64,000 nucleotides of DNA from Microbacterium salsuginis (GTDB taxonomy: Bacteria; Actinomycetota; Actinomycetes; Actinomycetales; Microbacteriaceae): positions 434,001 to 498,000 of the forward strand of contig NZ_JABACI010000004.1 of NCBI RefSeq assembly GCF_012524205.1, read 5' to 3'. Shown one piece after another: positions 45,135-54,524 of the stretch. Each line of letters opens with the position of its first letter. Within the stretch, counting starts at the first letter, position 1. Below the pieces are notes generated by a model that saw only the letters and a program-made list of their open reading frames with translations, ran no database searches and was not told where the DNA came from. The translations under genes and the position numbers were made by a program.

Positions 45135-45166
45135 GGTCGTTGAGCGACGAGCGCAGCGAAGAGTCG
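45135..45166 (+). repeat. Dispersed intergenic repeat (GGTCGTTGAGCG family), copy 2
   Basis: GGTCGTTGAGCGACGAGCGC followed by AGCGAAGAGTCG is related to 3407-3450 but diverged. It lies between purS and the cellobiose promoter. Confidence 0.5.
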
Positions 45167-45293
45167 GATCGCCGGATGTCGCGGGCAGGGGTCGTTTCCA
45201 GTCTACGGCTCCTGCATCCTCCCGCCGTCCGGACCGCCGGAGTACCGCCGGAGTGACGCCTTCCAGGGTCGTGATGCAACTGTGATCGTGTCA

Positions 45294-45364
45294 TGGGAGC
45301 GCTCCCTTGACATTCTTGGGAGCGATCCCATAGCGTTGCGTCTCAATCGATGGGACCGCTCCCA
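45294..45364 (+). promoter_or_regulatory. Cellobiose operon promoter with three CebR-type operators
   Basis: Three near-copies of the published CebR/CelR consensus TGGGAGCGCTCCCA occur: 45294-45307 (last base differs), 45317-45330 (TGGGAGCGATCCCA) and 45351-45364 (TGGGACCGCTCCCA). TTGACA (45307-45312) and TAGCGT (45331-45336) are spaced 18 nt, so operator 2 fills the spacer, operator 1 touches the -35 and operator 3 lies downstream of the start. Confidence 0.85.
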
Positions 45365-45440
45365 CGAGATCTGGCCCCGGCATGCGTCCGCGGTCCGAAA
45401 ACCTGCAACACACCAACCCTGACAACACAAAGGAGTGACA

Positions 45441-46709
45441 GTGAACGCACGCGCCTTCCGCAGAAGCGCTGTGGCAATCGCCGCATTCTCGGCCTCGGCC
45501 ATCGTCCTCGCCGGCTGCGCCGGCAATGCCGGCAACGACGACGCCGGCGAGGACGGCGAGATCACGCTGACGATCGCCACGTTCAACGACTTCGGCTACA
45601 CCGACGAGCTCCTCGCGGAGTTCACGGAAGAGACCGGGATCAAGGTCGAGCACACCCGCGCCGCCGAGTCGGGCGATGCCCGCGCGAACTACTTCGCGAA
45701 GCTCGGCAAGGGCGGCCTGGCCGACATCGAGGCAGTCGAGATCGACTGGTTCGCCGAGGCCATGCAGTACTCCGACCTCCTCGCCGAGGCGCCCGACAGC
45801 GTCAAGGGCCGCTGGCTGGACTGGAAGGAAGCCGCCGCGACCGACGCGGACGGCCGCCTCGTCGGCTTCGGCACCGACATCGGCCCGCAGGGCCTCTGCT
45901 ACCGGTCCGACCTGTTCGCGGCGGCGGGCCTCGCCTCCGACCCGGCCGGCGTCGCCGACCTGTTCAACGGCGACTGGGAGCACTTCCTCGACGTCGCCGA
46001 CCAGTACAAGGCAGCCACGGGCAAGCCGATGATCGACTCGGCCAACTCCGTGCTCCAGGGCATCGTGAACCAGATCGAGTACACGTACACCGAAGAGGAC
46101 GGGACGGTCATCGCGACCGAGAACCCCGAGATCGCCGACGCGTACAACCTCGTCGCCGAGCGCGCCGTCCCCAACTCGGCATACGCCGGTCAGTGGTCGG
46201 ACGACTGGTTCGCCTCGATGGCCAACGGCGAGTTCGCCGCGATGCTCTGCCCCGGCTGGATGCTCGGTGTCATCGAGGGCAACGCGCCCGACACCGCCGA
46301 CTGGAACATCGCGGACGTCTTCCCCAACGGCGGCGGCAACTGGGGTGGTTCGTACCTGACCATTCCCGCGGACGGCGACAACGTCGAAGCCGCGCTCGAG
46401 CTGGCCGACTGGCTGACCGCTCCCGAGCAGCAGATGAAGGCGTTCGCGAACGCGGGCACCTTCCCGAGCCAGCTCGAGGCTCTCGAGAGCCAGGAGCTCG
46501 CTGAGGCCACCAACGCGTACTTCCAGGACGCACCGGTGGGCGAGATCCTGTCCACGCGCGCCGAGGCCGTCACGGTCGCGCCGTACAAGGACGCGAACTA
46601 CTTCAAGTACCACGACGCGCTCCAGAACGCGGTCACGCGTGTCTTCGACGGTGTCGAAGACCAGCAGACCTCGTGGAACACGTGGGTCGCCGAGGTCGAG
46701 GCCTTCTGA
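45441..46709 (+). CDS. cebE: Cellobiose/cello-oligosaccharide ABC transporter binding lipoprotein
   Basis: The 422-residue family 1 solute-binding protein has a signal peptide ending in the lipobox IVLAGC and the fold motifs of sugar binders (ITLTIATFNDFGYTDELLAEF, near residue 37). CebE identity is inferred from the CebR-type operators and the GH1 gene downstream. The GTG at 45441 is preferred over the GTG at 45435 because AAAGGAG ends 5 nt before it. It is first gene of the operon. Confidence 0.85.
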   Translation: MNARAFRRSAVAIAAFSASAIVLAGCAGNAGNDDAGEDGEITLTIATFNDFGYTDELLAEFTEETGIKVEHTRAAESGDARANYFAKLGKGGLADIEAVEIDWFAEAMQYSDLLAEAPDSVKGRWLDWKEAAATDADGRLVGFGTDIGPQGLCYRSDLFAAAGLASDPAGVADLFNGDWEHFLDVADQYKAATGKPMIDSANSVLQGIVNQIEYTYTEEDGTVIATENPEIADAYNLVAERAVPNSAYAGQWSDDWFASMANGEFAAMLCPGWMLGVIEGNAPDTADWNIADVFPNGGGNWGGSYLTIPADGDNVEAALELADWLTAPEQQMKAFANAGTFPSQLEALESQELAEATNAYFQDAPVGEILSTRAEAVTVAPYKDANYFKYHDALQNAVTRVFDGVEDQQTSWNTWVAEVEAF

Positions 46710-46788
46710 TGAACCCGGTGCGTGCGGGCCGGCGACGGCCCGCACGCACCGCCCACGCCCTCCTGCCCCCATCGACCCGGAGCCACCC

Positions 46789-47826
46789 GTGACCGCAACC
46801 GAAACGCGCCCTCGAGCGCAGTCGACGACGCCCCCGCAGCTTCCCAAAGAGAAGCGCGTACGCGTGCTGTCCTTCAGCCAGAAGCTGAGCCGCTGGGACC
46901 TGAAGGTCTCGCCGTACCTCTACATCTCGCCGTTCTTCATCATGTTCGCGATCGTGGGACTGTTCCCGATCGCCTACACCGCGGTCATCTCGTTCATGGA
47001 GTGGGACCTCGTCCGCAACTCCGGAGAATTCATCGGGTTCGACCAGTACATCTGGATCCTGCAGAACCCCCAGTTCTGGACGGCCCTGCGCAACACCTTC
47101 AGCATCTTCCTGCTCTCGAGCGTGCCGCAGCTGATCCTCGCGATCTTCATCGCCGCGATGCTCGACAAGAACATCCGCGCCAAGACCTTCTGGCGCACGA
47201 GCGTCCTGCTCCCCTACGTGATGGCGCCCGTCGCCGTCGCCCTGATCTTCAGCAACATGTTCGGCGACAACCACGGCCTGGTGAACAACATCCTCACCGA
47301 TCTCGGCCTGCCCGCCGTCCCCTGGCACAAGGACCCCTTCGCGAGCCATGTCGCGATCGCCACCATGGTGAACTTCCGCTGGGTCGGCTACAACGCGCTC
47401 ATCATGCTGGCCGCGATGCAGGCCGTGCCGCGCGACTACTACGAGGCCGCGACCGTGGACGGAGCCGGCGGCTTCCGTCAGTTCTGGAGCATCACGCTCC
47501 CGTCCCTGCGCCCCACCCTCATCTTCGTGATCATCACGTCCACCATCGGCGGACTGCAGATCTTCGACGAGCCGAGCCAGTTCGACAACACCGGACAGGG
47601 CGGCGCGGCCGGGCAGTGGCTCACGATCACGCTGTTCCTCTACAACATCGGCTGGCGCGAGTGGAACTTCGGCCGCGCCGCAGCCCTGGCGTGGATCCTG
47701 TTCCTGCTCATCCTCGTCATCGGCCTCATCAATCTCCTCGTCACGCGGCGCCTCGTCCGGGACGAGGGCAGCCGCGGCGCCGCCGGAGTCCTGCGGCGCA
47801 TGAACCGCAAGGGAGACGACCGATGA
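46789..47826 (+). CDS. cebF: Cellobiose ABC transporter permease
   Basis: The 345-residue permease has six main hydrophobic helices and the EAA motif YYEAATVDGAGGFRQFWSITLP, typical of MalF-type sugar permeases. The start is the GTG at 46789 (VTATETRP), since the upstream part of the frame overlaps the cebE end. It is followed by cebG with a 4-nt overlap. It works with a shared MsiK-like ATPase, not encoded here. Confidence 0.87.
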   Translation: MTATETRPRAQSTTPPQLPKEKRVRVLSFSQKLSRWDLKVSPYLYISPFFIMFAIVGLFPIAYTAVISFMEWDLVRNSGEFIGFDQYIWILQNPQFWTALRNTFSIFLLSSVPQLILAIFIAAMLDKNIRAKTFWRTSVLLPYVMAPVAVALIFSNMFGDNHGLVNNILTDLGLPAVPWHKDPFASHVAIATMVNFRWVGYNALIMLAAMQAVPRDYYEAATVDGAGGFRQFWSITLPSLRPTLIFVIITSTIGGLQIFDEPSQFDNTGQGGAAGQWLTITLFLYNIGWREWNFGRAAALAWILFLLILVIGLINLLVTRRLVRDEGSRGAAGVLRRMNRKGDDR

Positions 47827-48740
47827 GCACCACACCTCCGATCGCCATGGTCGAAGAGCCGGTCGCCACGGCGGGACTGGGCGGCGGCCGCAACCGCAAC
47901 AAGACCACGAAGATCCGCGGCTTCCGCGCCGGGTTCTGGGTCTACGCGGGCCTCGGCGTCGTCGTGCTGTCCGCCGTCTTCCCGTACTACTGGTCGTTCC
48001 TGATCGGGTCGGGCGATTCCACCACGATCAGCGACCCGAACATGTCGTGGATCCCGGGCGGCAACTTCTTCGCCAACGCCGCGTCCGTGGTCAACGACCC
48101 CGCGGTGAACTTCTGGCCGGCCCTGTGGAACTCGATCTACAGCTCGACGCTGATCGCGACATCCGTCGTCATCACGTCCACTCTCGCCGGCTGGGCGTTC
48201 GCGAAGCTGCGGTTCCGCGGCAGCAAGCCGCTGCTCGTCTTCGTCGTCGCGACGATGGCCGTGCCCACGCAGCTGGGCGTCGTGCCGCTGTACATCCTGT
48301 TCGCCGACCTCGGCTGGACGGGCAGCGTCGGCGCGATCATCATCCCGGCGCTCACCAGCGCGTTCGGCGTGTTCTGGATGACGCAGTACCTGCAGCAGAC
48401 CGTGCCCGACGAGCTGATCGAAGCTGCGCGCGTCGACGGAGCCACCATGTTGCGCACGTTCTGGACCATCGCGGTTCCGGCGGCGCGACCCGCGGCGGCG
48501 ATGCTCTTCCTCTTCACGTTCGTCGGCGCGTGGAACAACTTCTTCTGGCCGTTCATCGTGCTCGACCGTCGCGACCCCACGCTGCCCGTGGCCCTCTCGC
48601 TCCTGCAGTCGAACTACTTCGTCGACTACTCGATCGTGCTCGCGGGAGTACTTCTGGCGACGATCCCGTTGATCCTGCTGTTCGCCTTCGCGGGCCGGCA
48701 GCTCGTCAGCGGCATCATGGCCGGCGCGGTCAAGGGCTGA
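47823..48740 (+). CDS. cebG: Cellobiose ABC transporter permease
   Basis: The 305-residue MalG-type permease has the EAA motif LIEAARVDGATMLRTFWTIAVP and about six membrane helices. Its ATG overlaps the cebF stop. No ATPase gene is in the cluster, as is usual for actinobacterial ceb systems that use the common MsiK ATPase. Confidence 0.88.
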   Translation: MSTTPPIAMVEEPVATAGLGGGRNRNKTTKIRGFRAGFWVYAGLGVVVLSAVFPYYWSFLIGSGDSTTISDPNMSWIPGGNFFANAASVVNDPAVNFWPALWNSIYSSTLIATSVVITSTLAGWAFAKLRFRGSKPLLVFVVATMAVPTQLGVVPLYILFADLGWTGSVGAIIIPALTSAFGVFWMTQYLQQTVPDELIEAARVDGATMLRTFWTIAVPAARPAAAMLFLFTFVGAWNNFFWPFIVLDRRDPTLPVALSLLQSNYFVDYSIVLAGVLLATIPLILLFAFAGRQLVSGIMAGAVKG

Positions 48741-48747
48741 TAGACAC

Positions 48748-50247
48748 ATGACCATCGCATCCCGAGAGGACTCTGCCCTCATGACGACTGCGCCTTCGCG
48801 CTCCTTCCCATCGAATTTCCTGTTCGGGGCCGCCACCGCCGCCTTCCAGATCGAGGGCGCCGCCCATGAGGACGGCCGCCGCGACTCGATCTGGGACGCG
48901 TTCTGCCGCGTGCCCGGTGCCGTCATCAACGCCGACAACGGCGATGTGGCGTGCGACCACTACCACCTGTACCGCGACGACGTCGCGCTCATGAAGGACA
49001 TGGGCCTGCAGACGTATCGCTTCTCGACGTCCTGGTCGCGGGTGCGTCCCGACGGCGGCGCGCTGAACACGCAGGGCGTGGACTTCTACAAGCGCCTGGT
49101 CGACGAGCTGCTCGGCGCCGACATCCTGCCGTGGCTGACGCTCTACCACTGGGACCTGCCGCAGGCACTGCAGGAGCAGGGCGGGTGGACCAACCGCGAC
49201 ACGGCCGACAAGTTCACCGAGTACGCGCTCGACCTGCACGACGCCCTGGGCGATCGCGTGAACGTGTGGACCACGCTGAACGAGCCGTGGTGCTCGTCGT
49301 TCCTGAGCTACACCGCGGGCCTGCACGCCCCCGGCCACTACAGCGTCGAAGAGGGCGTGCTCGCCGCGCACCACCTCCTCCTCGCGCACGGCCAGACCGT
49401 CCGCGAGCTTCGCGCCCGCGATGAGTCGCTCACTCTCGGAATCACGCTCAACCTCACGGTGGCCGACCCCGCCGACCCGGACCAGCCGGCCGACGTCGAC
49501 GCCGCACGGCGCATCGATGGTCAGTTCAACCGCTGGTTCCTCGATCCGGTGTTCCGCGGCGAGTACCCCGCGGACATCGTGGAGGACATCCGCACGGTGG
49601 ATGCCGCGGCCGTGGCCGCGTGGGAGGCCGCGGTGCGGCCGGGAGACCTCGAGGCCATCTCGACGCCCATCGACTCGCTCGGCGTGAACTACTACCACGG
49701 CGAGCTCGTCGGCGGCACGGCACCGGCCAACCCGCCGAAGCCCGGCGACGCGCCCACCGACCGGCCCGGCGCATCGCCGTTCCCGTCGCACGAGGGCATC
49801 TTCTGGCACGAGCGCGGCCTTCCTCGCACGCCGATGAACTGGGAGGTGCAGCCCGAGGGGCTCACGCGCCTGCTCACACGCGTGTGGAGCGAGTACGCGC
49901 AGCCGGCCGGCACCGTGCTCTATGTCACCGAGAACGGTGCGGCGTACGACGACGAGCTCGTCGTCGACGGCGGCGAGCCGAGGGTGCACGACCACGAGCG
50001 GGTCGACTTCGTGCGGGATCATCTGAGCGCGATCCTGGACGCGGTGGATGCCGGTGCCGATGTCCGGGGATACTTCTACTGGTCGCTGCTCGACAACTTC
50101 GAGTGGGCGTGGGGGTACGAGAAGCGCTTCGGCATCGTGCGCGTCGACTACGACACGCAGGCTCGCACGGTGAAGGACAGCGGACGCGAATACAGTCGCA
50201 TCATCGGCGCACGGGCGATCGAGCATTCGGCGGCGGCGATCTCGTAA
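48748..50247 (+). CDS. bglC: GH1 beta-glucosidase
   Basis: The 499-residue cytoplasmic enzyme hydrolyses cellobiose or other beta-glucosides. It has the N-terminal signature FLFGAATAAFQIEG, acid/base Glu179 in TLNEPW and nucleophile Glu395 in YVTENGA. It follows cebG after 7 nt and completes uptake plus hydrolysis. The ATG at 48748 is used; an in-frame ATG at 48781 is preceded by GAGAGGA and is an alternative. Confidence 0.93.
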   Translation: MTIASREDSALMTTAPSRSFPSNFLFGAATAAFQIEGAAHEDGRRDSIWDAFCRVPGAVINADNGDVACDHYHLYRDDVALMKDMGLQTYRFSTSWSRVRPDGGALNTQGVDFYKRLVDELLGADILPWLTLYHWDLPQALQEQGGWTNRDTADKFTEYALDLHDALGDRVNVWTTLNEPWCSSFLSYTAGLHAPGHYSVEEGVLAAHHLLLAHGQTVRELRARDESLTLGITLNLTVADPADPDQPADVDAARRIDGQFNRWFLDPVFRGEYPADIVEDIRTVDAAAVAAWEAAVRPGDLEAISTPIDSLGVNYYHGELVGGTAPANPPKPGDAPTDRPGASPFPSHEGIFWHERGLPRTPMNWEVQPEGLTRLLTRVWSEYAQPAGTVLYVTENGAAYDDELVVDGGEPRVHDHERVDFVRDHLSAILDAVDAGADVRGYFYWSLLDNFEWAWGYEKRFGIVRVDYDTQARTVKDSGREYSRIIGARAIEHSAAAIS

Positions 50248-50266
50248 CGCGAGAAGGAGCTGGGCA

Positions 50267-51280
50267 ATGGACACGGACGCACATCGCGGCTCCGTCACGA
50301 TCGAGGAGGTCGCCGCAGCGGCGGGCGTCTCGCGGTCGACGGTGTCGCGGGTCGTCAACGGCTCGACCGCGGTCTCTCCGGAGGCGCTCGAGTCGGTCAA
50401 GCGTGCGATCGCGGAGCTCAACTACGTGCCCAATCGCGCGGCCCGCTCGCTCGCCAGCCGGCAGACCCACGCGATCGCCCTGATCGTGCCCGAAGACACC
50501 ACGCGGTTCTTCGGCGACCCGTTCTTCGCGGCGATCGTGTCGGGCATCAACGCGCGGCTGAGCCGGTCGGATTACGTGCTCAACCTCTTCATCGCCAGCG
50601 ACGACCCCGGCGACAAGACGACGAGCTACGTGCGCAGCGGTGCGGTGGACGGTGCGATCGTGGTGTCCCACCACACGAGCGACACGTTCATCGACCGGAT
50701 CGCGAGCGTCGTGCCCGTGGTCTACGGCGGTCGTCCGGTGCGCGAGCGGGAGCGCGACTACTACGTCGACGTCGACAACGTGCGCGGCGCCTACGACGCG
50801 ACGGTGTACCTGATCGAGAGCGGCCGACGCCGTATCGCCACGATCACCGGTCCCCTCGACATGCCCGCGGGCGTGGACCGGCTCCAGGGCTACCGCGACG
50901 CGGTCTCGGCCTGGGGGCTCTCGGAGGGCGTGATCGAGGACGGCAACTTCACCGCCGACGGCGGCGCCGACGCCATGCGCCGCATCCTGGAGTCGGGTGA
51001 GCGCCCCGACGCGATCTTCGTCGCGAGCGACCTGATGGCCCAGGGTGCGATGACGGTGCTCGCCGCCGCCGGTCTGCGGGTGCCCGACGACATCGCCCTC
51101 ATCGGCTTCGACGACTCCCCGGTCGCGACCTCGGTGTCGCCGCAGTTGACCACCGTCCGCCAGCCGTCCTATTCGCAGGGCGAGCGGATGGCGTCGGTCC
51201 TGCTGGAACTGCTCGCGGGGCGGCATCCGCGTCACGTCACGATCCTCGAGACCGAGCTGGTGGTCCGCGAGTCGGTCTGA
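50267..51280 (+). CDS. cebR: LacI family repressor of the cellobiose operon (CebR-like)
   Basis: The 337-residue repressor has an HTH (IEEVAAAAGVSRSTVSRVV), hinge ARSLASRQTHAIALIVPE and a sugar-binding effector domain. The TGGGAGCGCTCCCA-type operators upstream of the operon match CebR/CelR sites, so it probably represses the operon and responds to cello-oligosaccharides. AGAAGGAG precedes the ATG. It converges with the VOC gene 12 nt away. Confidence 0.9.
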   Translation: MDTDAHRGSVTIEEVAAAAGVSRSTVSRVVNGSTAVSPEALESVKRAIAELNYVPNRAARSLASRQTHAIALIVPEDTTRFFGDPFFAAIVSGINARLSRSDYVLNLFIASDDPGDKTTSYVRSGAVDGAIVVSHHTSDTFIDRIASVVPVVYGGRPVRERERDYYVDVDNVRGAYDATVYLIESGRRRIATITGPLDMPAGVDRLQGYRDAVSAWGLSEGVIEDGNFTADGGADAMRRILESGERPDAIFVASDLMAQGAMTVLAAAGLRVPDDIALIGFDDSPVATSVSPQLTTVRQPSYSQGERMASVLLELLAGRHPRHVTILETELVVRESV

Positions 51281-51292
51281 TCCGCCCGGCGC

Positions 51293-52216
51293 TCAGGCGG
51301 TCGTGTCGACCGTCGCGTGCAGCAGATTCGCCCAGGGATCGTCGAACGACAGCGTGCGCCCGTCATCGCGCACCTGCAGGCCGTGGTGGCGAAGACGCTC
51401 GCCCAGCTCACCGAGCGCGTCGGCGTGCGGGAGCGCGAGGTCGATGCGCCCGAGGCCGAGCGCCGGCATGCGCGGTCCGGCGCCGCGCGAGTTCCACACG
51501 TTCATCGCCATGTGGTGGTGGTACCCGCCGGCGCTGACGAACAGCGCCTGGTTGCCGAGCGCCGCCGTCTGGTCGAAGCCGAGCGTGTCGACGTAGAACG
51601 CGCGTGCCGTGCCAACGTCGCCGACCGACAGATGGACGTGACCGACGGATGCCGCCTCCTGGGCGGTCGCGCCGAGTGCCGCTTCCTCGGTCAGATGCTC
51701 GTTCAGGAACGCGTGGGGATCGAGGCCCAGCGTCGCCATCTCGATCTGGCCGTGGACCCACGACCAGTCGGTGCGGTCGCGATCCCAGTACAGCTCGATC
51801 CCGTTGCCCTCCGGGTCGGTGAAGTAGAACGCCTGGCTCACCAGATGGTCGGCCGATCCGGTGAAGGTGCCCGGCGCCTGACGAGCGACGGAGTAGAGCG
51901 CCGCCGCGAGGGCCGCCTGCGTCTCGAACAGGATCGCGGTGTGGTAGAGCCCCGCCGAGCCGGGCGTCGCGTGCCTCAGCGCGGGCTCGCGCCGCAGGAC
52001 GACGATCGCGCGACCCGCACGGCCGAGCGTCACAGTGTCGCCCTGGGCGGTCAGCACCTGCAGCGTCACGACGTCCCGGTAGAACGCCGTCATCGCGTCC
52101 AGGTCGCCGACGAGCAGCGTCACCGCGCCCATCGCCGTGTCGGCCGCGAGCTTGTCGCCGGGTGCCGCGATGATCTCATTCATGTGAATGAACAACGCCG
52201 CGGCATCCGGCGTCAT
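51293..52216 (-). CDS. Two-domain VOC dioxygenase-like protein (catechol 2,3-dioxygenase type)
   Basis: The 307-residue protein has two VOC modules. The first (residues about 28-150) opens with VTLLVGDLDAMTAFYRDVV. The second (about 170-300) opens with VGHVHLSVGDVGTARAFYVD and carries GYHHHMAMN. Metal ligands are partly recognisable. Ring cleavage or another role is uncertain. The ATG at 52216 is 3 nt after the nucleobase permease stop, suggesting coupling; MNEIIAAPG at 52183 is an alternative. Confidence 0.75.
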   Translation of the reverse strand: MTPDAAALFIHMNEIIAAPGDKLAADTAMGAVTLLVGDLDAMTAFYRDVVTLQVLTAQGDTVTLGRAGRAIVVLRREPALRHATPGSAGLYHTAILFETQAALAAALYSVARQAPGTFTGSADHLVSQAFYFTDPEGNGIELYWDRDRTDWSWVHGQIEMATLGLDPHAFLNEHLTEEAALGATAQEAASVGHVHLSVGDVGTARAFYVDTLGFDQTAALGNQALFVSAGGYHHHMAMNVWNSRGAGPRMPALGLGRIDLALPHADALGELGERLRHHGLQVRDDGRTLSFDDPWANLLHATVDTTA

Positions 52217-52219
52217 TCC

Positions 52220-53539
52220 CTACTGCGGGTCGCCACCGAGGGGGCCGACGGCCGGGATCGGCCCGCCGTCGTCGGCGCCGGTCTTGCGCCAGCGGGCCAC
52301 GGCGTTGCCGAGGTGGTAGATCAGCAGCGCGGCAGCGGCGCCGATGACGATCGCGCCGAGCTGGAAGTCACCCCACTGCATCGTGAAGCCGGCGATCGCG
52401 ATGACGAGCGCGACCGCGCCGGTGTACTGGTTGACGGGCCGCGAGAAGTCCACGCGGTTGTCGACCCAGATCTTGATGCCGATGATGCCGATGAGCCCGT
52501 ACAGCGCCGTGGTGACGCCGCCGAGCACGCCGGCGGGGATCGAGTTGAAGATGGCGCCGACCTTGGGCGACATCGCGAGGAGGATCGCGACGACGCCGGC
52601 GACCCAGTACGCCGCCGTGGAGTACACGCGGGTCGCGGCCATCACTCCGATGTTCTCTCCGTACGTGGTCGTGCCCGATCCGCCGAAGAAGCCGGCAAGG
52701 GTGGTCGCCGCGCCGTCGGCGATGAGGGCGCGGCCGGTGTGCTGGTTGACTGAGGCATCCGTCATCGTCGCCACACCCCGCACGTGGCCCACGTTCTCGG
52801 CGATCAGCACGAGCACGACGGGCAGGAACATCGCGATGACGCTCCATGTGCCCGGTGAGGCGAAGTCCGCGATGTGGAACTCGGGGAAGCCCACCCACGC
52901 GGCCTCGCCCACGGCGGTGAAGTCGACCTCGCCGAACAGCAGTGCGGCGATGTAGCCCACGATCACGCCGAGGAAGATCGAGATGCGCCCCAGGAACCCC
53001 CGGAACAGCACGCTGAAGAGGATCACGGCGACGAGCGTGATGGTGGCGGTGAGCGGCTGCTGCTGGAAGTTGCTCCAGGCGACCGGCGCCAGGTTGAAGC
53101 CGATGAGGGCGACGATGGCCCCGGCGACGACCGGCGGCATGAGCTTGTCGATCCAGCCCAGGCCCGCGAACTGAACGATGAAGCCGACGGCGGCGAGGAG
53201 GACGCCCACCGCGGCGATGCCGGCCAGTGCCGAGCCCATGCCCTGCGACGCGGTCGCCGCGGTTACGGGGGCGATGAACGCGAACGACGAGCCGAGGTAG
53301 CTGGGGAGCTTGTTGCGCGTGATGATCAGGAAGAGCAGCGTGCCGATGCCCGAGAACAGCAGGGTCGTGGGCACCGGGAAGCCCGTGATCACCGGGACGA
53401 GGAAGGTGGCTCCGAACATCGCGATGACGTGCTGCGCGCCGATCGCGATCGTGGCGGGCCAGTTCAGGCGCTCGCCCGGGGCCACCACCTCGCCGGGTTC
53501 GACGGTCCGGCCGTTGCCGTGAAGGGTCCACACAGGCAT
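52220..53539 (-). CDS. Uracil/xanthine permease (NCS2, UraA-like)
   Basis: The 439-residue membrane protein has about 14 hydrophobic segments and NCS2 signatures: VPVITGFPVPTTLLFSGIGT, then GVATMTDASV and GFFGGSGTTTYGENIGVMAATRV in the conserved motif region. It should take up uracil or a purine base with protons. AAGGAG precedes the ATG. It fits the purine-related theme of the window, but the base it carries is not certain. Confidence 0.88.
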   Translation of the reverse strand: MPVWTLHGNGRTVEPGEVVAPGERLNWPATIAIGAQHVIAMFGATFLVPVITGFPVPTTLLFSGIGTLLFLIITRNKLPSYLGSSFAFIAPVTAATASQGMGSALAGIAAVGVLLAAVGFIVQFAGLGWIDKLMPPVVAGAIVALIGFNLAPVAWSNFQQQPLTATITLVAVILFSVLFRGFLGRISIFLGVIVGYIAALLFGEVDFTAVGEAAWVGFPEFHIADFASPGTWSVIAMFLPVVLVLIAENVGHVRGVATMTDASVNQHTGRALIADGAATTLAGFFGGSGTTTYGENIGVMAATRVYSTAAYWVAGVVAILLAMSPKVGAIFNSIPAGVLGGVTTALYGLIGIIGIKIWVDNRVDFSRPVNQYTGAVALVIAIAGFTMQWGDFQLGAIVIGAAAALLIYHLGNAVARWRKTGADDGGPIPAVGPLGGDPQ

Positions 53540-53687
53540 GCGCGCTCCTTGCGCTCAGGGGATGATGCGAGATCACGATAGCGGCCCGCCGGCGGGGTCT
53601 CGGGTTGCCCCGGGCAAGCGGCATCCGACAGGGTGAGATGGCGGCCCGAGTGCGCGGAGCCGGCAGACACCGACGCGACGGAGAGAC

Positions 53688-54524
53688 GTGACCGAACCAG
53701 TGAACCCCGCGCCCCCCGCGCCGTCTGCGGCGGTGGGTCCGGAAACAGCCGGGGCCGGTCCGGCCACCGGCACGGCCGCGCTCGAACTGCGCGGCCTCCG
53801 CAAGAGCTTCGGGCAGAAGGTCGCGGTCGCCGATCTCACCCTGCGGGTGCCGACCGGGTCGTTCTACGGCCTCGTCGGGCCGAACGGCGCCGGGAAGACG
53901 ACGACCCTGTCGATGGCGACCGGACTGCTCGCCCCGGATGCCGGCCAGGCCCTCGTGCACGGCGTCGACGTGTGGCGCGATCCCGTCACCGCCAAGGGCA
54001 TGCTCGGCAACCTCGCCGACGGCGTGAAGCTGTTCGACCGGCTCACCGGCGAGCAGCTGGTGACGTACAACGGGCTGCTCTTCGGACTGAGCCACGACGA
54101 GATCGCGCAGCGCACCGCCGATCTGCTCGCGCTGATGGACATGACGGATGCCGCGGGCACGATGGTCGTGGACTACTCGGCCGGTATGACCAAGAAGATC
54201 GCGCTGGCGTGCGCGCTGGTGCATGCCCCGCGCCTGCTCGTGCTCGACGAGCCCTTCGAGTCGGTCGATCCGGTGTCGGCGGCGAACATCCAGGACATCC
54301 TCACCGGCTACGTCGCCAGCGGCGGCACGGTCATCGTCTCGAGCCACTCCATGGACCTCGTGCAGCGCATGTGCGATCACGTCGCGATCGTCGCGGCCGG
54401 GCGACTGCTGGTCGCCGGCACCGTCGACGAGGTGCGCGCCGGGCAGTCGCTTCAGGACCGCTTCGTCGAGCTCGTCGGCGGCCGCCGCCACACGGAAGGG
54501 CCGGAATGGTTGCGACGCTCCTGA
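53688..54524 (+). CDS. ABC transporter ATP-binding protein
   Basis: The 278-residue ATPase has Walker A GPNGAGKTT (residues about 64-72), a degenerate signature YSAGMTKK and Walker B LLVLDEPFESVD. It is an ABC-2 type exporter ATPase. The GTG at 53688 follows GGAGAG. It overlaps the start of the following permease by 19 nt. Substrate unknown. Confidence 0.88.
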   Translation: MTEPVNPAPPAPSAAVGPETAGAGPATGTAALELRGLRKSFGQKVAVADLTLRVPTGSFYGLVGPNGAGKTTTLSMATGLLAPDAGQALVHGVDVWRDPVTAKGMLGNLADGVKLFDRLTGEQLVTYNGLLFGLSHDEIAQRTADLLALMDMTDAAGTMVVDYSAGMTKKIALACALVHAPRLLVLDEPFESVDPVSAANIQDILTGYVASGGTVIVSSHSMDLVQRMCDHVAIVAAGRLLVAGTVDEVRAGQSLQDRFVELVGGRRHTEGPEWLRRS

